Positions 26,171 to 35,644 of a stretch of DNA of 64,000 nucleotides are shown piece by piece. Below the pieces are notes generated by a model that saw only the letters and a program-made list of their open reading frames with translations, made no database searches and was not told the origin of the DNA. The position numbers and the translations under genes were made by a program. The stretch is from JANXQZ01 sp038225555 (GTDB taxonomy: Bacteria; Acidobacteriota; Terriglobia; Bryobacterales; Bryobacteraceae). The stretch covers positions 1-64,000 of the forward strand of contig JBBRRB010000026.1 in NCBI GenBank assembly GCA_038225555.1. The letters are read 5' to 3'. How positions within the stretch are numbered: position 1 is the first letter of the stretch; each line of letters begins with the position of its first letter.

Positions 26171-27997
26171 TCAATAAGCGTGCGCCACGCGGTAACCATA
26201 CGGGTCGGCCCCGGCTTCGATCACTCCGCCAGGCAGCACTCTGATCATCACTGGCGCAGCCCCGCTCGCCCACCGCGACCGCGTTCCAATCTTGTGGCCC
26301 TTCTCGGCCAGTTCGGCTGCAACCGTAGCTGGAATGCGCTCATCCAGCAGCAGATCGCCCAAGTTCCAGGCGTGATTGTCAAAGCTTGAAACCAAGTGAC
26401 GAGTCTGAAAGCGAGGCGCCTCCACCGCAGCCTGAGCGTTCATGCCAAATTCCATGGTGTCCAGCATCACTTGCAGCAGGCTCTGATCCTGATTGTCGCC
26501 GCCAGGCGTCGAGAGCGCTAGAAACGGCTTGTCATTTTGGGTAACCAGCGTGGGGCTGAGCGTCACGCGAGGGCGCTTGCCTCCCGCCAGTTCATTCGGC
26601 GACCCCTTCACCAGCAGAAAACTTTGGCCTCGTTCAGTGAGCGGAATCCCCGTATCTCCGGCGATCACGGAAGGCAGCCACGCGCCCGAAGGTGTCGCCG
26701 AGAACACCATGCCATCCTTATCGATCGCATCCACGCAAGTGGTGTCGCGCGCCATCAGAGCATCGTCGATCTTATAATTCGCCGTCTCCGTCTCGGATGG
26801 ATGCAGCCCCTTCTTTCCGTGAATCATCCCAGGCAAAAATGCCATCGAGGCAGTGTTTGTAATTTGTTTGCGGCGCTCGGCTGCGTACTCCTTGGAGAGC
26901 AGAACGTCAGCCGGAATCTTGCTGAATTTCGGATCTCCGTAATATGTGTCGCGATCGGCGTAAGCTAGCTTCAACGCTTCCACTTCGCGATGAATATATT
27001 GGGCGGAGTTAAAGGGAGTGGCATGCAGGTCAAACCCTTCCAGAATGTTCAAAGTCTCGATGAGAGAAGGCCCCTGGCTCCAGAAGCCGGGCTTGTAAAC
27101 CTTGAATCCGCGGTACTCTGTGGAGACTGGCTCCTCCAGTTGCAGCTTGAACGCGGCCATATCCTCATACCGCAGAAGGCCGCCGTTGGCCTTGCTGAAT
27201 GCGCCAATCTTGCGGGCGATTTCGCCGCGATAGAAATAATCGCGCACCGCATCGATCGCGGCTTTCCGGTCAGCCCCTTTGTCGAGTGCCGCCTTCTCTG
27301 CCGCCGCCATGGACCTCAACGTTTTCGCCAGATCCGGCTGACGGAAGATTTCGCCAGGCATCGGGGCTTGCCCGTTCGGGAGAAACGTGCGCTTGGAATC
27401 CGGCCACTGGTCGAAAAAACGCCGTGACCGCGCAATCGCCCCGGCGCGCATTTCGTCGATGGCCATTCCATCCGCAAGTTCAATCGCGGGGCTGACGATC
27501 TCGCTAAACGATTTCGTGCCGAACTCTCGCAACGCCAGGAGCCCTGCGTCCACCATGCCTGGGACCAAGGCCGGCATGAGACCGGCTACGGGGATGAATC
27601 CCTTCAGTCCGCCCGGATCGAGGCTTATGACCTCGAACTGCTGAGGCCGCCGAGCGCGAAAAAAGTCTGCGGTCGCTATTTGGGGCATGGTTCCGACCCC
27701 TGCGATCGCGTACACCTTGCCTGCTTTGGTGCGGATCAGGATCGGGGCTTCCCCGCCTAGTCCGAAATGCGAAAATTCCGCCACCGATGCGGCAAACATC
27801 GTGGAGACACCCGCGTCCACCGCGTTGCCTCCCTGAAAGTAGGTGCGCATGCCGGCTTCCGCGGCGAACTCGCTGCCTGCCGCGACGGCTCCATGCGTCC
27901 CTCGAGCGGCTTGCCTGGCAGGTCGTTCCACATCTTTTCGTTGTGCCGTGCAGGATGCGGCAACAACCAGGACGAGTGAGCAGAGCTTGCGCTTCAT
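26171..27997 (-). CDS. Gamma-glutamyltransferase family protein
   Basis: The 608-residue product has a signal peptide ending near CTA and the gamma-glutamyltransferase layout. The large-subunit part has GGNAVDAGVSTMFAASVAE and HFGLGGEAPILIR. The self-cleavage site is at D418-T419-T420 (RDTTCVDAIDKDG), where the Thr becomes the N-terminal nucleophile of the small subunit. Later are GKRPRVTLSPTLV and STPGGDNQDQSLLQVMLD. It hydrolyses or transfers gamma-glutamyl groups in the periplasm. The usual substrate-binding SxxG region here reads FSATPSG, a variant seen in GGT-like acylases, so the substrate may not be glutathione. Confidence 0.88.
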   Translation of the reverse strand: MKRKLCSLVLVVAASCTAQRKDVERPARQAARGTHGAVAAGSEFAAEAGMRTYFQGGNAVDAGVSTMFAASVAEFSHFGLGGEAPILIRTKAGKVYAIAGVGTMPQIATADFFRARRPQQFEVISLDPGGLKGFIPVAGLMPALVPGMVDAGLLALREFGTKSFSEIVSPAIELADGMAIDEMRAGAIARSRRFFDQWPDSKRTFLPNGQAPMPGEIFRQPDLAKTLRSMAAAEKAALDKGADRKAAIDAVRDYFYRGEIARKIGAFSKANGGLLRYEDMAAFKLQLEEPVSTEYRGFKVYKPGFWSQGPSLIETLNILEGFDLHATPFNSAQYIHREVEALKLAYADRDTYYGDPKFSKIPADVLLSKEYAAERRKQITNTASMAFLPGMIHGKKGLHPSETETANYKIDDALMARDTTCVDAIDKDGMVFSATPSGAWLPSVIAGDTGIPLTERGQSFLLVKGSPNELAGGKRPRVTLSPTLVTQNDKPFLALSTPGGDNQDQSLLQVMLDTMEFGMNAQAAVEAPRFQTRHLVSSFDNHAWNLGDLLLDERIPATVAAELAEKGHKIGTRSRWASGAAPVMIRVLPGGVIEAGADPYGYRVAHAY

Positions 27998-28125
27998 AGC
28001 AGTTAATTCAGTATAATCCGCGCCAGCTCTTAGCTGGAACGGGGCAGGCGCTCAAGATGGTGTCTCGAACGCCCAGGGTGAATGGAGGGGGAAAACCCTT
28101 GTCCAAAGCCTCCCGACAACTTTGT

Positions 28126-29931
28126 TTATTGCTCCCCGTTGAGAGTTGTTACGCTATTGGCGGCATCCGAGTTGGTGCCCCAAACTGAATTGGTTCCCCA
28201 GACTGAATTGGTTCCCCAGACTGAATTGGTTCCCCAGACTGAATTGGTTCCCCACACCGAGTTGGTTCCCCACACGGCGTTGGTGCCCCACACGGAGTTA
28301 GCTCCGCCGACGAAAGCCGAGGTGCCCCAAACTGAATTGGTGCCCCAAACTGAATTCGTGCCCCAGACGGAGTTGGTGCCCCAAACTGAATTGACCCCCG
28401 ATATCGAATTGATCCCCAGAATGAAGGTCGGTAAAGTAGGCGTCTGAGTGCCGCTCACGACGACTGTCCCGCTCGAGGGGTCGGAAGCTGCTGTCGGAGA
28501 TAGTGCATCGGATCCGAGCGGCAGGGTATCCGAACTGTTTAACGCCGCCCAAACATCCAGGTATCCCGCGCCGACGGTGAAGAGATCGTAGTAGCTGGTG
28601 TAAGTCTTGCCTGTCGTAGGATCGGTAGCGGTACTCGACGAGGGGAACGATTTAGTCGCACTCTTCATTAGGCGTGCCTTGATCGTGTCGGGTGTAAGCG
28701 AAGGATCCTTCTGGATCATCAGCGCCGCAGCGCCCGCCACCATGGGAGCAGCCATGCTGGTTCCGCTCAATTTCAGGTATGCACCTTGCTTGCCGTTATA
28801 GTAGGCCGTCGGAATTTGATTAGCCGGATTGTTTTGGAATAAGGCGCTGTATTGGTAGCCTATCGAAATGATCAAGTTTCCTGGGGCGACCAGGTCAGGC
28901 TTCACGATATGATCGACCTGGGAAGGTCCTTTTGAACTGTAGCTGGCGATGCGATCGTCTGAGCGGATTACTGTGCTGTTATCCTTCATTGCACCTACGG
29001 TGATGACAAAGGGATCATTCCCGGGCGCGCTGATCGTTCCATAGCCGTTGGTTCCGTATGTGTCATCGCGGCCTTGGTTCCCGGCGGCTACGACCACAAC
29101 GATTCCAGCTCGCCAGGCAGCCTCGACAGCTTGGCACAGCGGGTCGTTCAGATAGCTCTCAAACACGGGGCGGCCCAGGCTAAGGTTGATGACACGGACA
29201 TTATAGCGATCCTTTAGAGCAATGGCGGCCCCGATCGCGCTGATCACGGACGAGTCGGATGCCGCTCCAGTAGAATCGAGCACCCGAAGGTTAATGAGGT
29301 TAGCGTTTGGCGCAATGCCAATAAAATGGTGGCCGTTCGAATTGGAGGAGTTGGTCCCGTCTCCGGCGAGGATACCGGCTACGTGAGTTCCATGACCATA
29401 GCCGTCCTGGGTTGAGTAATTGTTCGATACGAAGCTCTGGCTAAATAGAACCCTGCTGCCACCATGGCCAGCATAGCCAAGATCGGTCGAAATGTTCGAA
29501 ATGCCGCTGTCTATTACCGCGATACCGATTCCCATACCGTCATAGCCGTAAGACTTTGAAACGTTAGCATTCACGGTCGGATTGGCGAACTCGAGTTTTG
29601 GCTTCATCGCCCTGTCCGGGCTGATATAGGAGACACCTGGCGAAGCGGCCAAGTTGGCTAAGGAAGCTGTTGGAAAGGTGTAAAGCGATCCGTTGATAAC
29701 GCCGCTTAAGTCAGTTTGCAAAACGCCGCCTAGTGCGGAAACGAGGGAGTTCAGAGCCGATACCGGCCCATTATATTGGACAATCACCTTGACGAAAGGT
29801 CCTGCGGCGTTGGCGAGATCGGGCGATGTTTTGCCACCGTTGCCCCCAGCCGAGAGCAAGACGGCTCCGGCAGCGAGCGTACAAACCAACGCGAGGGGCC
29901 GTATTCGGCCAGAGCCGAGCGGGAAATGCAT
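28126..29931 (-). CDS. Secreted subtilisin-like serine protease (S8) with NSVWGT repeat tail
   Basis: The 601-residue protein starts at an ATG six bases after AGGAGG. It has a signal peptide, an inhibitor-I9-like propeptide (VKVIVQYNGPVSALNSLVSA), and a subtilase domain with catalytic D141 (AVIDSGI), H183 (GHGTHVAG) and a Ser near residue 392 (LSGTSMAAPMVAG), plus the oxyanion Asn in VAAGNQG. The last 85 or so residues are tandem hexapeptides (GTNSVW). Such tails are common in Acidobacteria and Chloroflexi subtilases and probably bind the surface or form a beta structure. It is a secreted peptidase, perhaps for nutrition. Confidence 0.92.
   Translation of the reverse strand: MHFPLGSGRIRPLALVCTLAAGAVLLSAGGNGGKTSPDLANAAGPFVKVIVQYNGPVSALNSLVSALGGVLQTDLSGVINGSLYTFPTASLANLAASPGVSYISPDRAMKPKLEFANPTVNANVSKSYGYDGMGIGIAVIDSGISNISTDLGYAGHGGSRVLFSQSFVSNNYSTQDGYGHGTHVAGILAGDGTNSSNSNGHHFIGIAPNANLINLRVLDSTGAASDSSVISAIGAAIALKDRYNVRVINLSLGRPVFESYLNDPLCQAVEAAWRAGIVVVVAAGNQGRDDTYGTNGYGTISAPGNDPFVITVGAMKDNSTVIRSDDRIASYSSKGPSQVDHIVKPDLVAPGNLIISIGYQYSALFQNNPANQIPTAYYNGKQGAYLKLSGTSMAAPMVAGAAALMIQKDPSLTPDTIKARLMKSATKSFPSSSTATDPTTGKTYTSYYDLFTVGAGYLDVWAALNSSDTLPLGSDALSPTAASDPSSGTVVVSGTQTPTLPTFILGINSISGVNSVWGTNSVWGTNSVWGTNSVWGTSAFVGGANSVWGTNAVWGTNSVWGTNSVWGTNSVWGTNSVWGTNSVWGTNSDAANSVTTLNGEQ
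28165..28415 (-). repeat. 18-bp tandem repeats coding for the NSVWGT tail
   Basis: The unit on the coding strand is ACCAATTCAGTCTGGGGA or a close variant, giving eleven NSVW/NAVW copies. One interruption (SAFVGGA) divides the array into blocks of four and seven. Neighbouring units are nearly identical in DNA, so the array probably changes in copy number by slippage. Confidence 0.9.
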
Positions 29932-30182
29932 AAATCCTCCTAAAAGTCTGGTTCTTGGTTCGACCAGTCACAAGCAGGATACTGCAATAGGGTTCTGTAA
30001 TATCAAGAACAAAAAGACCCTAAGCACAACTTCAGGAGCTCTAGTCCGGTGAAGAGTCCAACGGGTTATTGACATGCAGGATCCCGCTCTTCAATCCGTT
30101 ATTAAACGTTAGATCGCTTGTCAAGACTTAATGTTTTTGCGGTTTTTAGGCGATAGAGAAACAGAGCAATAGCGTACAGAAC

Positions 30183-33100
30183 TTGTCGCCCAATATCCCA
30201 CTTACGCCGCTAACGCGATTACTGGCTATGCGAGTAGTCGTCGCTGTCCTGGGTTGCGCCTGCAACCTGCCTGTTTGGGGCTTGGACCCGGCCAACGCCT
30301 TGACTCAGTACTCGGTCCGCACTTGGAATTCTGAATCTGGATTGGCCCCGAGTTCCGTGATCGCGATGGCTCAGACACAGGACGGTTTCATCTGGCTCGG
30401 GTCAGAAGCGGGCCTGCTTCGTTTCGATGGCTTGACTTTTAAAGCCTTCGACAAAAGGAATACACCTGAAATCAGGAGCGACGTAATCCTGTGCCTGCTA
30501 GTTGACCGGCAGAACGTTCTGTGGATCGGCACGAGCGGGGGCGGGCTGCTCCGCTACAAAGACGGCCATTTCGCAAATTTCTCAAAGCGGGATGGTCTTC
30601 TAAACGATGTGATCCAGGCTCTCTACGAAGACCGGACCGGCGCTTTGTGGATCGGAACGGATGGCGGCGGGTTGGTTCGAATGGCTGGCGGCCACTTTAC
30701 AAAGTTCGCCGCTGACGAGGGTACTTCAGACGCAGAGGTGTTCTCCATCTGCGGTTCCTTGGATGGATCGATCTGGGTCGGGACGAACGCTGGACTTACG
30801 CGTTTTCGAAATGGCGTGTTTGAGCGCTTCGCCACGCGAGAGGGGCCTTTTAAGGCGTCGGTTCGGACGCTTTTATCTGAACCTGGCGGAGGTTTATGGA
30901 TCGGCACAAATGGCGGCGGCTTGGCGCTGCTGAAGGACGGAAACCTTCGTACTTTCACTACATCCGAAGGGTTAACAAGCAACTTCATCCGGTCACTGTA
31001 TCGTGATCATGGTGGCAGCTTATGGGTTGGAACGCTTCATGGTGGACTGAACCGGTTTCACAACGACCGGTTCGATGTGTTTAGAACCGAAGCCTCGCTC
31101 TCCAACACGGATGTCTGGAGCTTGCTCGAGGACCGCGAAGGCAATCTTTGGGCCGGGACGGTCGGGAACGGCTTGACTCGTCTAAGCGAAGGCCCTTTCA
31201 CGCCTACCGGAACTCCCGAAGGGCTGTCAAGTGACACTGTTCTACCCGTTTTCGAGGATCGCGACGGAGCACTTTGGGTCGGGACGACACGAGGCTTGAA
31301 CCGCATCGCTAAAGGCAAGATCACCCGCTACGGAAGCAAAGATGGCTTGGCTGCCGATATGATTTTTTCAATAGCCCAAGGAGGTGACGGAAGCATGTGG
31401 TTCGGGACCCGCCAGGGGGCAACGCGGCTGAAAGACGGCAAGTTTAACACCTTTACTCACGCCGACGGCTTGGCCGGTGATATTGTCCAAGCAACCTATA
31501 CCGACCGCGACGGGTCTGTTTGGTTGGGAATGCGCGGTGGACTCAGCAAGTATTCCAACGGGCGGTTCAGCACCTACACCTCGAAAGACGGCCTTTCGAA
31601 CAACAACGTCATTTCGATTTACGAGGACCCATCCAGAACCCTGTGGATCGGGACAGGCGGCGGCGGGTTGAATCGCCTGAAAGATGGACATTTTCAGGCA
31701 ATTACAACACGCGACGGCTTGGGGAGCGATATCGTCCGATGTATATACGGCGAGCGGGACGGAACCTTATGGATCGCGACTAGCGATGGTCTAAGCCGGT
31801 TGCGATCCGGTAAGATTTCGACTATCAAGATCAAGAACGGGCTGCCCGATGACGATCTCCTCAGCGTAATCGAGGACCAACAACATTTCATATGGCTCAC
31901 CGCGAATCGAGGTGTCGTTCGGGTGGCTCGCTCCGATCTTGACCGGGTCGCAGACGGGAACTCGGTTAGTCTGCTGTCAGTGGCGGTTTTCGATACCACC
32001 GATGGAATGAGAAGCAAAGAATTCAATGGAGCTTTTCAGCCTGCAAGCTGGCGTGGACGCGATGACACGCTGTATTTCCCAACAATGAAAGGCTTTGTCT
32101 CGATACGCCCAAGCGCGGTCCGCCCTGCCGTGAAGCTGAAGGCGTCAATTCAGGATCTACTCTTTGACGGCCGCGATTATGCTGTGCGGGACGAGATCGA
32201 ACTGCCGCCCGGTCGAGGGGCTCTCGAATTCCACTTCACCGCTCCTGCTTTTTCATCCGCCGAGACTGTTCGTTTTCAATATATCTTGCAAGGCTTCGAC
32301 AGAGAATGGAGCGAGCCCAACACGCGGCGACTCGCGAACTATACCAACATCCCTCCAGGCGCATATTCGTTTCGGGTGAAGGCGTGCAGCGGTCGAGGAG
32401 TCTGCGGCCCGGAGCAAGCATCGGTCAGCTTTACTCTGCTTCCGAATGCATATCAGACTTGGTGGTTCAACGCGCTCTGCATATTTTCCCTGCTCATGGG
32501 TTGCGTGGGCGTATTCATGCTCCGCACGCGCCATCTTAAGCTGCAGGAAAAGCGTCTCCTCAATCTAGTTGAAGAGCGAACCAGCGCCTTGCGGGAAAGC
32601 GAGCAGAGATTTCGTCAACTCGCCGAAAACATTCGCCAGGTGTTCTGGGTCATGGATTCCCGCACAGGGGCTTATCAGTACGTAAGTCCCGCTTACGATG
32701 AACTCTGGCGACTCCCGTCCGCCGATCTTATCGAGGACAGCTCAAATTGGCTGCGAGCGGTTTTTCCGGAAGATCGCGAGTACGTTGCCGCCATAAAAAA
32801 GGAACAGCGCAACACTGACAATTTGACAGCTGAATACCGCATAGTGGGGGCCGAGGGAGAAGTTCGCTGGGTCTTTGATCGCTCGTTTGCTATTCGAGAT
32901 GAATACGGGGTCCTCCAGCGCATTGTAGGCATAGTGGAAGACATCACCGAACGCAAGCAGGCCGACCAAGTTCTCCGCCAATCGCGAGATGAACTCGAGG
33001 CCAGCGTTCAGAAGCGAACCATCGAGCTGACCAGAGCGGTCGAGGCTCTAGAGGCGGAGAACGCGGAGCGTCGGCGGGCGGAAAAGCAACTTCAACGCGC

Positions 33101-33872
33101 CAAGGAAGCAGCCGAAACGGCGAACCGGGCCAAGAGTGAATTCCTGGCCAACATGAGCCATGAGATTCGGACGCCCATCAACGGGATCATGGGCCTGACT
33201 GAGCTTGCGCTCATGGATGGCAACCTCGGCGCCGAACAGCGCGATGATCTGGAATGCGTGTTCGTATCAGCTGAATCGCTGCTTCAGATCGTAAACGACA
33301 TTCTCGATTTCTCGAAGGTGGAAGCACGCATGCTTGAACTCGATTCAGTCGAGTTCAGCGCACGCGGCTGTGTCGAAGACTCCTGCAAGCTCCTCGCAAC
33401 GCGCGCCCAGCAGAAGGGTCTATCTTTGACCTGCGTGTGCTCTCCCGGTGTGCCGGATGTAGTGATTGGGGATCCAGGCCGGCTTCGCCAAGTTATTGTA
33501 AATCTCCTTGGGAATGCGATTAAGTTTACGAAGGTCGGCTCGGTCACTGTCAGCGTGTCGTTAAGAGACGCATCTGAGACCAGCGCCTGGCTCAGCTTTG
33601 CCGTGCGCGATTCCGGCATGGGAATTCCTAAAGACAAACAACGCCTTATCTTTGATGCTTTCACCCAAGCTGATGGTTCGTCGACTCGACAGCATGGGGG
33701 TACCGGCCTAGGGCTCACAATTTCATGCAAGTTGATCGATATGATGGGCGGAACTATTCAGGTTGAAAGCGAGCCTGGCCAGGGAAGCGTCTTTAGCTTC
33801 GACGCTTGTTTCGAGCTCGCAAGATGCAGCGGGCCGGCGGCACCCGTTCTTGAAATTATGTCAATGGCGTGA
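30183..33872 (+). CDS. Hybrid-type sensor histidine kinase with Reg_prop propeller, Y_Y_Y and PAS domains
   Basis: The 1229-residue protein (TTG start; the ATG at 30228 is an equally good choice and gives a neat signal peptide) has about fourteen Reg_prop repeats at roughly residues 45-590 (IWLGSEAGLLRFDG and similar), forming two seven-bladed propellers. A Y_Y_Y domain follows near 690-760, one membrane helix near 765-785, a PAS/PAC domain near 800-925, a coiled-coil, HisKA with phospho-His993 (NMSHEIRTPINGIMG) and HATPase with N, G1 and G2 boxes. It ends right after the ATPase with no receiver domain. It senses a periplasmic signal, possibly a polysaccharide; no response regulator lies nearby. 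Confidence 0.9.
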   Translation: MSPNIPLTPLTRLLAMRVVVAVLGCACNLPVWGLDPANALTQYSVRTWNSESGLAPSSVIAMAQTQDGFIWLGSEAGLLRFDGLTFKAFDKRNTPEIRSDVILCLLVDRQNVLWIGTSGGGLLRYKDGHFANFSKRDGLLNDVIQALYEDRTGALWIGTDGGGLVRMAGGHFTKFAADEGTSDAEVFSICGSLDGSIWVGTNAGLTRFRNGVFERFATREGPFKASVRTLLSEPGGGLWIGTNGGGLALLKDGNLRTFTTSEGLTSNFIRSLYRDHGGSLWVGTLHGGLNRFHNDRFDVFRTEASLSNTDVWSLLEDREGNLWAGTVGNGLTRLSEGPFTPTGTPEGLSSDTVLPVFEDRDGALWVGTTRGLNRIAKGKITRYGSKDGLAADMIFSIAQGGDGSMWFGTRQGATRLKDGKFNTFTHADGLAGDIVQATYTDRDGSVWLGMRGGLSKYSNGRFSTYTSKDGLSNNNVISIYEDPSRTLWIGTGGGGLNRLKDGHFQAITTRDGLGSDIVRCIYGERDGTLWIATSDGLSRLRSGKISTIKIKNGLPDDDLLSVIEDQQHFIWLTANRGVVRVARSDLDRVADGNSVSLLSVAVFDTTDGMRSKEFNGAFQPASWRGRDDTLYFPTMKGFVSIRPSAVRPAVKLKASIQDLLFDGRDYAVRDEIELPPGRGALEFHFTAPAFSSAETVRFQYILQGFDREWSEPNTRRLANYTNIPPGAYSFRVKACSGRGVCGPEQASVSFTLLPNAYQTWWFNALCIFSLLMGCVGVFMLRTRHLKLQEKRLLNLVEERTSALRESEQRFRQLAENIRQVFWVMDSRTGAYQYVSPAYDELWRLPSADLIEDSSNWLRAVFPEDREYVAAIKKEQRNTDNLTAEYRIVGAEGEVRWVFDRSFAIRDEYGVLQRIVGIVEDITERKQADQVLRQSRDELEASVQKRTIELTRAVEALEAENAERRRAEKQLQRAKEAAETANRAKSEFLANMSHEIRTPINGIMGLTELALMDGNLGAEQRDDLECVFVSAESLLQIVNDILDFSKVEARMLELDSVEFSARGCVEDSCKLLATRAQQKGLSLTCVCSPGVPDVVIGDPGRLRQVIVNLLGNAIKFTKVGSVTVSVSLRDASETSAWLSFAVRDSGMGIPKDKQRLIFDAFTQADGSSTRQHGGTGLGLTISCKLIDMMGGTIQVESEPGQGSVFSFDACFELARCSGPAAPVLEIMSMA

Positions 33873-33907
33873 CCTTCCTGCCACGATCCGTGCCAAAGCT
33901 TGCGATG

Positions 33908-34624
33908 TCAACGCTTCAACGTGATCAGCCGATTTTCTCTCGGGAATGTTTCGATAACAATGTCCTTGTATAAAACTTCTTGCGGCCCGGTCCAGGCGTG
34001 AAGCTGCACTCCGATCGGACCTTCGCGAACACGGGACGCATCAGTCTCTCGCCACTCCATAACCTGCACGCCATTGAAGGCCGAGCGAACCCGATTGCCT
34101 TGCGCCAGGATCTCCACCTTCACCCAATCATGCTGGCTGGTCACTTTCTCGGACGCGGGCCGGTAAACGGGCAGGCCCTTTGCGTCGATGTAATCCCACA
34201 TGCCGGGATTTGGAAAGATAACAAGAGGTCCGCGCGTGTACCATTTGTTATCGCCCTTCGAAACGATTTCTCCCCAAAAGCAGACCCCGGCGTGATTGTC
34301 CGATTCCACCATCTTTGACGACAGCGTGAGGCGGAAATCCGAGTAGCTCTTCGTTGTAAAAAGAAAGCTTGTGGGCACCTTGTCGTGGAACTTGCCCACA
34401 ATAGCTCCGCCTTGGACAGACCACCAATCGGGATTGCCTTGCCAGCCATTCAGAGTCTTGCCGTCGAAGAGCGTCGTGGTCACACTTTTGCCAATACGGG
34501 GCGGCAGCAAAGGAATCGTTTCTAGTTCCGCAGCAGTCAAGGGAGGCGTGGGCGGGCGCGGAGTCTGGCCTGTGAGAGCCGCCGCTATCGCTCCGATATA
34601 GAACCACAATCCGGCTTTGCTCAT
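33908..34624 (-). CDS. Exported DUF1080 (3-keto-disaccharide hydrolase-like) protein
   Basis: The 238-residue product has a signal peptide and a concanavalin-like beta sandwich of the DUF1080 kind: TLFDGKTLNGWQGNPDWWSV, SDNHAGVCFWGEIV, WVKVEILAQGNRVRSAFNG and GPIGVQLHAW. Members include 3-keto-glycoside hydrolases and are highly expanded in Acidobacteria and Planctomycetes. It faces the sensor kinase gene end to end, and the next gene diverges from it with only 29 bp between. Confidence 0.85.
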   Translation of the reverse strand: MSKAGLWFYIGAIAAALTGQTPRPPTPPLTAAELETIPLLPPRIGKSVTTTLFDGKTLNGWQGNPDWWSVQGGAIVGKFHDKVPTSFLFTTKSYSDFRLTLSSKMVESDNHAGVCFWGEIVSKGDNKWYTRGPLVIFPNPGMWDYIDAKGLPVYRPASEKVTSQHDWVKVEILAQGNRVRSAFNGVQVMEWRETDASRVREGPIGVQLHAWTGPQEVLYKDIVIETFPRENRLITLKR

Positions 34625-34653
34625 GGCGGTAGCCTATCACATAGACTAAAGGT

Positions 34654-35565
34654 ATGAAGAGGCGCATCGCTCTGGAACTGCTGCTTGCCGCGCCGCTGGC
34701 CTATTCGCAGGATGCAAAAGTGGGGAGTCCAGCAACGGTTCCTGCAGTCAATACGCCTGAGGGTGCGGCTGACTACGTATGTCCCATGGACCTCGACATT
34801 CGATCCGCGAAGCCGGGTGTCTGCCCGCGCTGCGGGATGAAGCTGGTGCTGGGAATCCCGGACGGAAGCGAGTATCCGATGGAGCTGAGCACGCGACCCC
34901 GCGTCTTCCATGCTGGCGACCAAGTGGAGCTTGTGTTCCGCATTCTCGACCCGAAATCAGGCAAGCCCGTTCAGCGCTTCGAGATCGTGCATGAGCGCCT
35001 GTTTCACATGTTCATCGTTAGCCAGGACCTCCAATATTTCCTGCATGACCATCCCACGCTTGGTTCTGACAATGTATTCCGGTTCAATGCGATTCTTCCG
35101 AAGGGCGGCGTTTATCGGATTTTGGGCGACTTCTATCCCTTCGGAGCCACGCCTCAACTGATTGCAAAGACGCTGATCGTACCAGTGCGGCCCGGGGGGT
35201 CGGTCGCGCTTGGGCCCGCCAAATTGCAGCCGAGCCTCGGACCGTGCAGCGCGGGAAACACGGACGTGGAACTGATCACCGAACCTCTCGAGCCCATCTC
35301 GGGTCAAAAGACGCTCTTGTTCTTCAAGCTGAAACCCTCTGCCGGGATGGAGAAATATCTAGGCGCGTGGGGACACATGCTGGCCGCGAGCGACGATCTC
35401 ATCGACATGATCCACACGCACCCGTTTATTGCTGACGGAGGTCCGCAGGAGCAGTTCAACGTGATTTTTCCCAGGGCGCGGACTTATCGAGTTTGGGTGC
35501 AGTTCCAGCGGGAAGGGGTTGTGAACACGGCTGCGTTCAACATCCCGGTGAGCGAACTGAAATAA
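34654..35565 (+). CDS. Exported protein with heavy-metal-binding domain
   Basis: The 303-residue product has a signal peptide (cleavage near AYSQ) and near residues 41-64 a YVCPMDLDIRSAKPG / CPRCGMKL segment. This is the small heavy-metal-binding domain (HMBD) found in CusB-like adaptors and copper ATPases; its Cys and Met residues bind copper or silver. The rest (VELVFRILDPKSGKPVQRFE, MFIVSQDLQYFLHDHPTL, GHMLAASDDLIDMIHTHPFI) contains several His and Met residues in two beta-sandwich repeats and may bind metal too. It is probably a periplasmic metal carrier. It ends two bases before tRNA-Val on the opposite strand. Confidence 0.8.
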   Translation: MKRRIALELLLAAPLAYSQDAKVGSPATVPAVNTPEGAADYVCPMDLDIRSAKPGVCPRCGMKLVLGIPDGSEYPMELSTRPRVFHAGDQVELVFRILDPKSGKPVQRFEIVHERLFHMFIVSQDLQYFLHDHPTLGSDNVFRFNAILPKGGVYRILGDFYPFGATPQLIAKTLIVPVRPGGSVALGPAKLQPSLGPCSAGNTDVELITEPLEPISGQKTLLFFKLKPSAGMEKYLGAWGHMLAASDDLIDMIHTHPFIADGGPQEQFNVIFPRARTYRVWVQFQREGVVNTAAFNIPVSELK

Positions 35566-35567
35566 GA

Positions 35568-35644
35568 TGGTGGGCGGTTAGGGACTCGAACCCCAGACCC
35601 CCTCGGTGTAAACGAGGTGCTCTAACCAACTGAGCTAACCGCCC
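35568..35644 (-). tRNA. tRNA-Val (anticodon TAC), CCA encoded
   Basis: The minus strand folds into a full cloverleaf of 77 nt. The acceptor GGGCGGT pairs with ACCGCCC and is followed by ACCA. The D-arm is GCTC-AGTTGGTTA-GAGC. The anticodon arm CCTCG-TTTACAC-CGAGG carries TAC, and the T-arm has GGTTCGAGTCC. The encoded CCA and the conserved TTCGA support a working gene. Its 5' half overlaps the end of the upstream small-membrane-protein gene on the same strand. Confidence 0.96.

Noticed and set aside
28165..28415. Possible CRISPR array
   Set aside because: The short identical units have no unique spacers of constant length; they are in-frame coding repeats.
28082..28447. Plus-strand frame with VPQTEL repeats
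   Set aside because: It is the antisense reading of the NSVWGT repeat tail of the subtilase; the repeats come from the 18-bp units and there is no ribosome site or other support.
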